The position numbers and the translations under genes were made by a program. Positions 54,842 through 64,000 of a stretch of 64,000 nucleotides of DNA are shown here, one piece after another. Source of the DNA: Hephaestia caeni (GTDB taxonomy: Bacteria; Pseudomonadota; Alphaproteobacteria; Sphingomonadales; Sphingomonadaceae); NCBI RefSeq assembly GCF_003550065.1, contig NZ_QXDC01000004.1, positions 620,001 to 684,000 of the forward strand. Direction: 5' to 3'. Every line of letters starts with the position of its first letter. Within the stretch, counting starts at the first letter, position 1. The notes beneath the pieces are model-generated. The model was not told the DNA's origin. It worked only from the letters and a program-made list of their open reading frames with translations, and did no database searches.

Positions 54842-55447
54842 TCACGGCCGCCATGCCAAAAACCTTTCCAACAACGCGATCCCGTAACGCTGGCTCTTTT
54901 CGGGATGGAATTGCACCCCCAGCATATTGTCGCGCCCGATCGCGGCGGTCACCGGCCCGTCATGGTCGGTCACCGCGAGCACGCTCTCGCCCGCGAAGGC
55001 GTAGCCGTGCAGGAAATAGGCCTCGCCAGGCACGATCAGCGGGTGATCGGCCACCGGCACCACGTCGTTCCAACCCATATGCGGCACCTTGGCGCGTCGG
55101 TCGGCAGGGGCAAGCGCGCGTACCGTCCCCGCGATCCAGCCGAGCCCGTCGTGGCGGCCCTGCTCTTCGCCGCGCTCCGCCATCAACTGCATCCCGACGC
55201 ACACCCCCAGGAACGGCACGCCCTCGCCCCGCACGCGGGTGTCGAGCGCCTCGATCATGCCGGGAATCGCGCGCAAGGCATCCGCGCACGCCCCGAACGC
55301 GCCGACGCCGGGCAGCACGATCCGCCCGGCGCGCGCCACCGCATCGGGATCGGCGGTGACGATCAGGTCGGCGGCGCCCGCGGCGTGCAGCGCGTTGGCG
55401 ACCGAATGGAGATTGCCCGCGCCGTAATCGACGAGCGCGATCGTCAT
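54842..55447 (-). CDS. hisH: Imidazole glycerol phosphate synthase glutaminase subunit HisH
   Basis: 201 aa from ATG 55447 (MTIALVDYGAGNLHSVANAL). Class I glutaminase triad: Cys in LGVCVGMQLM, His and Glu in FHPEKSQ. Supplies ammonia to HisF. Start overlaps the YciI-like gene stop by 4 bp. The longer frame upstream to 55894 is antisense-free but covers other genes and is rejected. Confidence 0.97.
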   Translation of the reverse strand: MTIALVDYGAGNLHSVANALHAAGAADLIVTADPDAVARAGRIVLPGVGAFGACADALRAIPGMIEALDTRVRGEGVPFLGVCVGMQLMAERGEEQGRHDGLGWIAGTVRALAPADRRAKVPHMGWNDVVPVADHPLIVPGEAYFLHGYAFAGESVLAVTDHDGPVTAAIGRDNMLGVQFHPEKSQRYGIALLERFLAWRP

Positions 55448-55761
55448 GCCAGCAGCCCGACGATCTCCGGCGCGGCAAGGGTGGCGTTGAACGGCACCAC
55501 CTCGACCGTCGCGACCCCGCTGGTCACGAACGGATCGGTCCCGGCGACTTCGGCCACCTTGTCGGCGGCCCCGTGCGCGACGATGACGCCGCCGACGCGC
55601 GGATCGCGCCGCCCCGCGATCAGGAACACACCGTCGTCGAACCGGGCCCGAAGCCAGGCGACATGCGCCTTCAACTGCGCGTCCACCGCGTCGAGCGGCG
55701 CGATATAGGTCAGCACGATGATCGAAAGCGGCCCGTCGGTCCGATACGCGTCCGCCATCAC
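55444..55761 (-). CDS. YciI-like family protein in the his operon
   Basis: 105 aa. LSIIVLTYIAPLDAVDAQLKAHVAWLRARFDDGVFLIAGRRDPRVGGVI followed by DPFVTSGVATVEVVPFN is the YCII fold (ferredoxin-like, His/Asp pair). The activity is unknown; some relatives act as lyases or dehydrochlorinases. Overlaps hisB and hisH by 4 bp each. YciI genes recur between hisB and hisH in sphingomonads, as far as I recall. Confidence 0.85.
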   Translation of the reverse strand: MMADAYRTDGPLSIIVLTYIAPLDAVDAQLKAHVAWLRARFDDGVFLIAGRRDPRVGGVIVAHGAADKVAEVAGTDPFVTSGVATVEVVPFNATLAAPEIVGLLA

Positions 55762-56345
55762 AGCATCCCCTTGGTCGAGGGAATCGAGTCGGCCTTGCGC
55801 GGATCGATCTCGATCGCGGTCCGCAACGCGCGCGCCAGCCCCTTGAACGCCGATTCGGCGATATGATGGTTATTCTTGCCGTGGAGCGTCTCAACGTGGA
55901 GCGTCAGCCCCGCGGCCTGCGCGAAGCTGTGGAAGAAATGCTCGAACATCTCGGTATCCATCTCGCCGAGTCGTTTTTGCGAGAACGCGCATTTCCAGAC
56001 GAGATACGGCCGCCCCGAAATATCGAGCGCGACGCGCGTCAGCGTCTCGTCCATCGGGCTCAGCGCGTCGCCGTAACGGCGGATGCCGCGCTTGTCGCCC
56101 AGTGCCTCGGCGATCGCCTCGCCCACCGCGATGCCGGTATCCTCGACGGTATGATGCTGGTCGATATGGAGATCGCCCACCGTCTTCACGTCGAGATCGA
56201 TCAGCGAATGGCGCGAAAGCTGTTCGAGCATATGATCGAAAAAGCCGATTCCGGTCGAGACGGCGTAGCGGCCGGTGCCGTCGAGGTTGACGGCCACGTC
56301 GATCGAGGTTTCGCTCGTCTTGCGGGCGATGGTCGCGGTGCGCAT
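55758..56345 (-). CDS. hisB: Imidazoleglycerol-phosphate dehydratase HisB
   Basis: 195 aa from ATG 56345 (MRTATIARKTSETSIDVAVN), the standard length of the monofunctional enzyme. GIGFFDHMLEQLSRHS, DQHHTVEDTGIAVGEA and HGKNNHHIAESAFKGLARAL are metal-binding signatures. First gene of the his cluster; shares a 73-bp divergent control region with sspB. Confidence 0.98.
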   Translation of the reverse strand: MRTATIARKTSETSIDVAVNLDGTGRYAVSTGIGFFDHMLEQLSRHSLIDLDVKTVGDLHIDQHHTVEDTGIAVGEAIAEALGDKRGIRRYGDALSPMDETLTRVALDISGRPYLVWKCAFSQKRLGEMDTEMFEHFFHSFAQAAGLTLHVETLHGKNNHHIAESAFKGLARALRTAIEIDPRKADSIPSTKGML

Positions 56346-56418
56346 GGCCGCGTCCATAGCGTGTTGGCCGCACCATGCAATCTTGACCGCGTGCCAAAGC
56401 GCGTTACTCCATGCGCGC

Positions 56419-56901
56419 ATGAACGATGGCCTGCCCGATAGCCTGATTCCCTATGACGAGATCGTCCAGGAGGCGCTGCGCGCGGTCGTCGGCCGGGTGC
56501 TGGGCTCGGTCGCCGAAAACGGCGGCGCGGCGCCGGGCGAGCATCATTTCTACATCACCTTCAAAACGCAGGCCCCCGGCGTCGACATCCCGCCGCGGCT
56601 GATCGAGCGTTTCCCCGACGAAATGACGATCGTGCTCCAGAACCGATTCTGGGATCTGACGGTCGATGAGGAACGCTTTTCGGTCGGGCTCAGCTTCAAC
56701 CAGATCCCGTCCAAGCTCGTGATTCCCTATGCGGCGATCACGGGCTTCCACGATCCCGCGGTCAATTTCGAGCTGCGCTTCCAGGCGCAGGAAGCCGACG
56801 AGGAGGAAATCGTCGGTGAAGCCGAAAACGACGGTCCCGTCGCCGAACCGATCGAAGACGGCTCGAACGTCGTCGCGGTGGATTTCAAAAGAAAAAAATA
56901 G
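56419..56901 (+). CDS. sspB: SspB-like ClpXP adaptor
   Basis: 160 aa from ATG 56419. LIPYDEIVQEALRAVVGRVLG, HHFYITFKTQAPGVDIPPRLIERFPDEMTIVLQNRFWDL and the FSVGLSFNQIPSKLVIPYAAITGFHDPAVNFEL block are the alphaproteobacterial SspB substrate-binding domain. The acidic tail ends in a short hydrophobic plus basic piece (VVAVDFKRKK), which tethers ClpX in this family. It delivers tagged proteins to ClpXP. Confidence 0.93.
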   Translation: MNDGLPDSLIPYDEIVQEALRAVVGRVLGSVAENGGAAPGEHHFYITFKTQAPGVDIPPRLIERFPDEMTIVLQNRFWDLTVDEERFSVGLSFNQIPSKLVIPYAAITGFHDPAVNFELRFQAQEADEEEIVGEAENDGPVAEPIEDGSNVVAVDFKRKK

Positions 56902-56909
56902 CGGAAATG

Positions 56910-57005
56910 CGTCACCCCGGACTTGTTCCGGGGTCCGCCGTCCCGCATAGGCAGCGCCCGAGGGGCTTGCGGCGCCGTGGATGCCGGGACGAGCCCGGCA
57001 TGACG
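56910..57005. repeat. Family A palindromic repeat next to the fumC ribosome site
   Basis: 96 bp, arms CGTCACCCCGGACTTGTTCC / mirrored GGGACGAGCCCGGCATGACG. Its right end runs straight into CGGAGG (57004-57009), the ribosome site of fumC. Confidence 0.8.
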
Positions 57006-57013
57006 GAGGCTTT

Positions 57014-58408
<1,395 letters not shown>

Positions 58409-58414
58409 GAGTCC

Positions 58415-58555
58415 GTTTGAGAAATCGCGAAAGGGCGATTTCCGAAGCGTCCCCGGCCCGCTCCCCCACCCGGCCACCCATAGGATAATCGCATTGGGTG
58501 GCCGGGTGGGGAAGCGGGCCGGGGCCGCAATGCACCGAGAGGCGCTTTCTCAAAC
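58415..58555. repeat. Family B palindromic repeat (copy 2, opposite orientation)
   Basis: 141 bp bounded by GTTTGAGA / TCTCAAAC, same length as copy 1. The side hairpin GAAATCGC-N6-GCGATTTC is on the left here and on the right in copy 1. It follows fumC directly. With the half repeat at 58571-58640 it explains most of the 310-bp gap before the next gene; the last 78 bp of that gap hold only a ribosome site. Confidence 0.85.
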
Positions 58556-58570
58556 GCCCCAAACTCCTTC

Positions 58571-58640
58571 CGTCACCCCGGCCTTGTGCCGGGGTCCAAC
58601 CCTCCGCAAGCGCCGGCGCTCGCGGCTCATGGGTGCCGGA
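58571..58640. repeat. Truncated family A repeat
   Basis: Left arm CGTCACCCCGGCCTTGTGCC with its own small mirror, but the right arm stops at GGGTGCCGGA and lacks the final GTGACG. It looks like a decayed copy. Confidence 0.6.
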
Positions 58641-58718
58641 AGCACTTTTCCCGTCTCACCGGAACCCGCCTCCTCCTCGCGGATTGACCCCCTGATACCA
58701 AACGCCAAGGAGCATTGC

Positions 58719-58934
58719 ATGGGAGCGACCACCATCGGCGCCATCGTCGGCGCCGCGATCGACGGCATGAGCGGGGACGACGGCGCGGTCGACGGCGCGA
58801 TCACCGGCGCGGTGGCGGCGAACGTCCTCAAGGTCGCGGTGCCGGTCGTCGCGACCTGGGCGGTCGGCTGGCTGGTGCTGCGTGGCTTGGGCGCGGCCTG
58901 GGATCGAGTAGCGAAAGAGGGAGAGACGGCATGA
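58719..58934 (+). CDS. Small Gly/Ala-rich membrane-associated protein
   Basis: 71 aa from ATG 58719, AAGGAG at 58707-58712. The first half is Gly/Ala/Asp-rich (IVGAAIDGMSGDDGAVDGAITGAVAANVL), followed by one hydrophobic helix (VAVPVVATWAVGWLVLRGLG). Not recognised. Overlaps the next small gene by 4 bp. Confidence 0.55.
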   Translation: MGATTIGAIVGAAIDGMSGDDGAVDGAITGAVAANVLKVAVPVVATWAVGWLVLRGLGAAWDRVAKEGETA

Positions 58935-59122
58935 TCGGCAAGCTCATCGGCGCGCTGGTCGGCCGCGAGATCGATCGCCGCGACGGCAAGGGCGGCCTCA
59001 AGGGCGCTGCGATCGGCGCGGTCGCGGTCGGCGCGATGCGCCGCCTCGGCCCGCTCGGCCTCGCGCTCGGCGGCGCCTATGCCGCCAAGAAAATACACGA
59101 CCGCCGCAAGGCGCGGCGCTGA
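58931..59122 (+). CDS. Small Gly/Ala-rich basic protein
   Basis: 63 aa from ATG 58931 (ATGA overlap): MIGKLIGALVGREIDRRDGK, then a GAAIGAVAVGAM stretch and a basic tail HDRRKARR. It resembles its upstream partner in composition; both could form a small membrane pair with glycine-zipper helices. Not recognised. Confidence 0.55.
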   Translation: MIGKLIGALVGREIDRRDGKGGLKGAAIGAVAVGAMRRLGPLGLALGGAYAAKKIHDRRKARR

Positions 59123-59128
59123 TCCGAC

Positions 59129-59155
59129 TGCCGCACCGGCCCGCTCCCCTACCCC
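59129..59155. repeat. Family B remnant
   Basis: The stretch CCGCACCGGCCCGCTCCCC matches the left half of the family B core and then stops. It supplies the bases around the stop codon of the DUF2585 gene. Confidence 0.45.
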
Positions 59156-59727
59156 GCCTGCCACACGCGGATCGCCTCGACCGGCCACACCAGCATCAAC
59201 ACGTTGAGCGTCAGGTTGTCGCGGATCGCCGCCAGCGCGATCAGTTCGAGCGCGATCCCCAGCGCCACGCTCGCCCGCCACGGCAAGACGCGCGCGAGCC
59301 AGAAGCCTATGGCCATGCACCCGATGTCCGACAGCGAATTGAGGATCGAATCGCCGGCATAGCCCCACGCCATCGTCACGGCGCGATAGCGGTCGATGAT
59401 GATCGGCGAGTTCTCGAGCACTTCCCATCCCGCCTCGACAAGCACCGCGAGCGTCAGCCGCGCCGCCACCGACCACCGCCTGAACACCGCCCAGCCAATC
59501 GCGTAGAACAGCAACCCGTGGATCACATGGCTCAGCGAATACCAGTCGGAGAGTTGCTGGCTGTTCTCGTCGGACTGGACGACGCCGTGCCACAGCTTGA
59601 CCGTCCCGCACGGACAGATCGCCGACCGCCCCGCAAAATGCAGCGCCAGCCCCGCCGCCACGACGATCACTGCACAGGCGATGATCGCGCCGCGCGCACC
59701 AAGCGAAGAAAAAGGCCGCCCCATCAT
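59149..59727 (-). CDS. DUF2585 family membrane protein
   Basis: 192 aa with about five hydrophobic segments. ICPCGTVKLWHGVVQSDENSQQLSDWYSLSHVIHGLLFY and EAGWEVLENSPIIIDRYR are the conserved blocks of DUF2585 (UPF0314), found mainly in Alphaproteobacteria; function unknown. Divergent from the MFS gene. Confidence 0.92.
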   Translation of the reverse strand: MMGRPFSSLGARGAIIACAVIVVAAGLALHFAGRSAICPCGTVKLWHGVVQSDENSQQLSDWYSLSHVIHGLLFYAIGWAVFRRWSVAARLTLAVLVEAGWEVLENSPIIIDRYRAVTMAWGYAGDSILNSLSDIGCMAIGFWLARVLPWRASVALGIALELIALAAIRDNLTLNVLMLVWPVEAIRVWQAG

Positions 59728-59851
59728 GATTTAGCGTAGCGCGCGCCGCTGCCACACACCATCACCTTTGTCTCCCCGGCGGCGTGCCCGGCTTGATTCG
59801 CGCCGCGCCGCCACCCAAGAAGAGCCATCTCGCAAGGAGCCCCGCACGACG

Positions 59852-61498
59852 TTGGCCGACGCCCCCCGCCTTACCCTGTTCCGGCCGTTCCGCCACCGCA
59901 CCTTCCGTTCGGTGTGGATCGCGAGCACGGTCTCCAATTTCGGCGGGTTGATCGAGGGCGTCGGCGCGGCGTGGATGATGGTGCTGCTCTCGGCGCCCGC
60001 CAGCATGATCGCGCTCGTCCAGGCATCGAAGGCACTGCCGGTGATGCTGCTCTCGCTGCTGGCGGGCGCGATCGCCGACCAGTTCGATCGCCGGCGCGTG
60101 TTGATCGGCGCGCAATGGTTCCTGTTCATCGCCTCGGCGGGGCTCTGCCTCGTCACCTTTTTCGACGTGGTGACGCCGTGGTTGCTGCTCGTCTTCACCT
60201 TCCTGATCGGCTGCGGCAACGCCTTCAACCGCCCCGCCTGGCAAAGCTCGGTCGGCGAGATGGTGCCGCGGGAGGATCTGGCGGGCGCGGTCACGCTCAA
60301 TTCGATGGGGTTCAACCTCGCGCGCAGCGTCGGCCCGGCGGTCGGCGGGATGATCGTCGCCGCGTTCGGCGCGGCGGCCGCGTTCGCGTTCAACGTCCTG
60401 TCCTATCTCGGGCTGATCGGCGTGCTCGGCCGCTGGCGCCCGGTGCTGCCCGAACGCACGCTCCCGCGCGAGCGGATCGGCGACGCGATGGCGGCCGGCG
60501 TGCGCTATGTCGCGATGTCGCCGCACATCCTCGTCGTGCTCGTCCGCTCGACCTTGTTCGGGATCGGCTCGATCGTGGTCCAGGCGCTGCTGCCGCTCGT
60601 GGCACGCGATCTCGTCGGCGGCGGCTCGTTCACCTACGGCGTCCTCCTCGGCGCATTCGGGATCGGCGCGGTCGGCGGCGCGGTCGGCAGCGGCGTCCTC
60701 CACGAGCGCCTGTCGACCGAGGCGGTGGTGCGCGTCGCGAGCATCGCCTTCGCGGTCGCCACCGTGGTCGTCGGCGTCTCGCCGTTCCTGCCGCTGACCC
60801 TGCTCGCGCTCGCGGTCACCGGGGGCGCGTGGATCATCGTGCTGTCGAGCTTCAACACCGTCATCCAGCTCGCCTCGCCGCGCTGGGTGGTGGGGCGCGC
60901 GCTCGCGCTCTACCAGATGGCGACCTTCGGCGGCATGGCATTGGGAAGCTGGCTCTGGGGTGTCGTCGCCGAAATCCACCAGGTCGGGATCGCGCTGGTC
61001 GTGGCGGGCCTCGTCCAGATCGTCGCGCTCGTCGTCGCGCTGCCGTTCCGCCTCACCGAGGTCGAGGATCTCGATCTCGCGCCGATGCGCGAATTCACCG
61101 CGCCCGACACGCAAGTGCCGGTCGACGCGCGCAGCGGCCCGGTCGTCATCACGATCACCTACACGATTCCCGAGCAGGACGAGGTCGCCTTCCTCACGGT
61201 GATGGCCGAGCGCCGCCGCATCCGCCGCCGCGACGGCGCGCGCCACTGGCATCTGCTGCGCGACCTCGCCGACCGCACCCACTGGATCGAGCGCTATCAC
61301 GTGCCGACGTGGCTCGATTACGTTCGCCACAACCAGCGCCGCACCCGCGCCGACGCCGCGGTAAGCGAGGAACTCCGCCGCCTCCACCGCGGTGCCTGGC
61401 CCCCGCCGACGATCCGCATGCTCGAACGCGACATCTCCGCAACGCTGGGCGACCGGCTCGGCAATATCCTGCCTGGGCTCAGGCAGGTGCATTGGTAG
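59852..61498 (+). CDS. MFS transporter (MFS_3, exporter type)
   Basis: 548 aa from TTG 59852; AAGGAG lies 12 bases upstream, which is rather far, and the frame extends to TTG 59768, so the start is uncertain. About 11-12 helices from FRSVWIASTVSNFGGLIEGVGAAW. GAIADQFDRRRVLIGAQ is the loop 2-3 motif of EntS-like exporters. A soluble C-terminal extension of about 140 residues (from DARSGPVVITITYTIPEQDEVAFL) resembles the ferredoxin-like tail in this MFS subgroup. Confidence 0.85.
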   Translation: MADAPRLTLFRPFRHRTFRSVWIASTVSNFGGLIEGVGAAWMMVLLSAPASMIALVQASKALPVMLLSLLAGAIADQFDRRRVLIGAQWFLFIASAGLCLVTFFDVVTPWLLLVFTFLIGCGNAFNRPAWQSSVGEMVPREDLAGAVTLNSMGFNLARSVGPAVGGMIVAAFGAAAAFAFNVLSYLGLIGVLGRWRPVLPERTLPRERIGDAMAAGVRYVAMSPHILVVLVRSTLFGIGSIVVQALLPLVARDLVGGGSFTYGVLLGAFGIGAVGGAVGSGVLHERLSTEAVVRVASIAFAVATVVVGVSPFLPLTLLALAVTGGAWIIVLSSFNTVIQLASPRWVVGRALALYQMATFGGMALGSWLWGVVAEIHQVGIALVVAGLVQIVALVVALPFRLTEVEDLDLAPMREFTAPDTQVPVDARSGPVVITITYTIPEQDEVAFLTVMAERRRIRRRDGARHWHLLRDLADRTHWIERYHVPTWLDYVRHNQRRTRADAAVSEELRRLHRGAWPPPTIRMLERDISATLGDRLGNILPGLRQVHW

Positions 61499-61552
61499 CA
61501 GCGGCGTCCGGGCAGCCACGCCCGGGCGCCGGTGGCCATCGCTATGCCGGTG

Positions 61553-63043
61553 TCAAAGCAACGATCCCTGCGTTGCAGTCTCCTCGCGCCGCGCCTTCTT
61601 GCCGACGGTCGTGTCCACCCACGGAATGTCGGGGCGCTTGTTCTGGAACAGCTCGGCCAGCGTGATGATCTGCAACCGCCCGTGCTTGCGGCCGGTATAA
61701 TCGTTCGCCCAGACCCCGACCGCCGCGGCGTCGCGCTCCATCGCGCGCGTCGGCATCTGCGCGGTGATCAGCACGCCGATCTTCGCATTCTCGCGCTGGA
61801 TCACCTGTGCCAGCCGCCCGACATCCTTCACGCCGGTGCCGCCGCCCTTGACCTCGACGATCGCCTTTTCGGTCTTCTTGCCGTCGGGCTTGAACCAGAT
61901 GATGCCGTCGATGCCGCCATCGGGGCCCTTACGGCCGCCCTTCCACGGATCGGCCTCGACGACGGAGAGCGCCCATAGCTCGAACTGATGCTTGTCGCGC
62001 CGCGCCAGATCCCGCGCGGAGGACAGCGATTGCGGGCGGCCGACCACCTCGAACGCGATGCCGGGAAACGCCTCGGTCATCCGCTTTTCGATCAAGCCGA
62101 TCGCCAGATGGGTCACATCGATCCCTATCCACCGCCGCCCCAGTTTCTGCGCGGCATGAACGGCGGTGCCGCAGCCGCAGAACGGATCGAGCACCACATC
62201 GCCCTCGCTGGACGACGCCGAGATGATCCGTTCGAGCAGCGCAAGGGGCTTTTGCGTGGGATAGCCAAGGCGTTCCCTTGAGGACGAAGAGATGATGGGA
62301 ATCCGCCACACGTCCGAAATCGCCTTGCCGCCCTCGATGATATCATCGACCCGGCGCATCTTGCTCTTGGATTTGCCTTTGCCGCCCGGCATCCAAATCC
62401 ACTCGACGCCGTCATCGTCGGTATGGATTTTCTGTTTTCGGCTGCGTTCGAGATCGTCGCGTGTCCACGCCGTCTTGGGCATATGAAATGTCTGCCCTTT
62501 GCCTTTGGCATAGAACAGGATCACGTCGTGTTTGCGGTTGTAGAAGCTGGGCAAGTCCATCAGCCTGAACGAATAATCCCAGATGATCTCGTTTCTGTAG
62601 GCTTTGGCTCCGAACACCCCGTCGAGCAGCAACTTCAGATAGTGGCTCGCGGTCGGATCGCAGTGCAGGTAGAGCGACCCCGTCGGCTTCAGCACGCGGT
62701 GGAGTTCGATCAACCGCACCGCCATCATGGCGAGATACGCCATCATGTCGTTGTCGCCCAGAAACTCGCGCATCGCGCGCAGCAGCGTGAACGCGCCGGT
62801 GTTCCCGCTGTGCATCACCTCGTCGAAGGCGCGTTCGGCGCGGTCGTTCCAGTGCCAGGTGTCCTCGAACGCCTCGATCTGCGATTCGGATTGCCGGCCC
62901 TCGGGCGATTTGAACAGGATGTTGTAATTGGCGTTCGAATTGAACGGCGGGTCGAGATAGATCAGGTCGACGCTCGCGTCGGGCACATGCGCGCGCAGCA
63001 CGTCGAGATTGTCGCCGTAGAACAGATGATTTGTCGGTTGCAT
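61553..63043 (-). CDS. Beta-class DNA N6-adenine methyltransferase fused to PD-(D/E)XK nuclease-like domain
   Basis: 496 aa from ATG 63043. Motif IV D31-P-P-F in LIYLDPPFNSNANY precedes motif I D286-P-F-C-G-C-G-T, the permuted beta order, and DPPF points to N6-adenine methylation. After about residue 350 comes a second domain with GPDGGIDGIIWF (Asp379) and AIVEVKGGGTG (Glu397-Val-Lys399), a D-X17-E-x-K pattern as in Mrr-type nucleases. One polypeptide would thus hold methyltransferase and nuclease. No separate restriction or specificity gene is adjacent. It lies 200 bp upstream of the divergent uvrA. Confidence 0.85.
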   Translation of the reverse strand: MQPTNHLFYGDNLDVLRAHVPDASVDLIYLDPPFNSNANYNILFKSPEGRQSESQIEAFEDTWHWNDRAERAFDEVMHSGNTGAFTLLRAMREFLGDNDMMAYLAMMAVRLIELHRVLKPTGSLYLHCDPTASHYLKLLLDGVFGAKAYRNEIIWDYSFRLMDLPSFYNRKHDVILFYAKGKGQTFHMPKTAWTRDDLERSRKQKIHTDDDGVEWIWMPGGKGKSKSKMRRVDDIIEGGKAISDVWRIPIISSSSRERLGYPTQKPLALLERIISASSSEGDVVLDPFCGCGTAVHAAQKLGRRWIGIDVTHLAIGLIEKRMTEAFPGIAFEVVGRPQSLSSARDLARRDKHQFELWALSVVEADPWKGGRKGPDGGIDGIIWFKPDGKKTEKAIVEVKGGGTGVKDVGRLAQVIQRENAKIGVLITAQMPTRAMERDAAAVGVWANDYTGRKHGRLQIITLAELFQNKRPDIPWVDTTVGKKARREETATQGSLL

Positions 63044-63220
63044 CGCCGGTCCCCCCGGCGGCGCATCCTCGGGCGACGGCGGTGCGAAAGCCCGCAGCGA
63101 TGACGCAGCTTCGGAGGCGTCGCCACTTTCCGGGCGGGAGACCGCTCCATATCGGATACGATCGCCGCCTGCTGGCACGCCGGCCGCCGCCTTCCTATCT
63201 CCCCTCTAGCCTCCAGCAAA

Positions 63221-63235
63221 GAACAGAAGTAGAAC
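63221..63235. promoter_or_regulatory. LexA (SOS) box of uvrA
   Basis: GAAC-N7-GAAC, which on the other strand is GTTC-N7-GTTC, the alphaproteobacterial LexA site, with no mismatch. It ends 7 bp before the uvrA ATG and would block transcription or initiation until RecA triggers LexA cleavage. Confidence 0.75.
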
Positions 63236-63242
63236 CCGCTTC

Positions 63243-64000
<758 letters not shown>

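Overview
The window is GC-rich, densely coded DNA from one alphaproteobacterial chromosome, most likely a member of the Sphingomonadaceae (Sphingomonas-like). This is inferred from gene content: SspB-type ClpXP adaptor, PhaR, hrcA-grpE pair, DUF2585 protein, CpaF ATPase, tryptophan-halogenase-like flavoproteins, M61 and M1 peptidases with Sphingomonas-style signal peptides. A perfect alphaproteobacterial LexA box (GTTC-N7-GTTC) upstream of uvrA agrees. No rRNA, tRNA, prophage, transposase or CRISPR array was seen.

Layout. 0-9.7 kb: GH130-like glycosidase, a secreted hypothetical protein, mutS, cpaF, an aspartyl protease with a PDZ domain, phaR divergent from a short PhaC-like hydrolase, and two small proteins. 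9.8-12.6 kb: thiolase and an FMN-binding glutamate-synthase-like protein. 12.7-21.7 kb: the main accessory stretch, with a large HAD protein, a fused aminotransferase-flavoprotein, a family 2 glycosyltransferase and two flavin-dependent halogenase-like proteins; the second of these has lost the catalytic Lys and Glu. 21.8-31.7 kb: malic enzyme, a DUF4403 lipoprotein, two SDR enzymes, an acyl-CoA dehydrogenase, a GPH-type symporter, and a GNAT/membrane-protein pair with an unusually long overlap. 32-39.2 kb: an exported phosphoesterase, M61 and M1 metallopeptidases, a CHAP-domain hydrolase with a structured leader, and MsrB. 39.3-48.7 kb: P450, ABC exporter, QueG, a large hybrid histidine kinase, and an indoleamine-dioxygenase-like protein. 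48.9-58.4 kb: grpE/hrcA, rph-rdgB, a his operon (hisB-yciI-hisH-hisA-orf71-hisF), sspB and fumC. 58.7-64 kb: two small proteins, DUF2585, an MFS exporter, a methyltransferase fused to a PD-(D/E)XK nuclease-like domain, and the start of uvrA.

Intergenic regions carry three families of palindromic repeats. Family A is about 88 bp with arms starting CGTCA and present about a dozen times. Family B is 141 bp, with two full copies in opposite orientation plus remnants. Family C is about 95-100 bp, with two copies. One family A element was duplicated in tandem together with the last codons of rdgB.

The most interesting items are: the leader of the CHAP gene, in which one strand segment can pair either with an upstream arm or with the identical ribosome-binding-site segment (a riboswitch-like layout); the aminotransferase-flavoprotein fusion inside a glycan-like cluster; the catalytically degenerate halogenase paralogue; the methyltransferase-nuclease fusion; and an unannotated membrane protein locked into the his operon by 4-bp overlaps on both sides.
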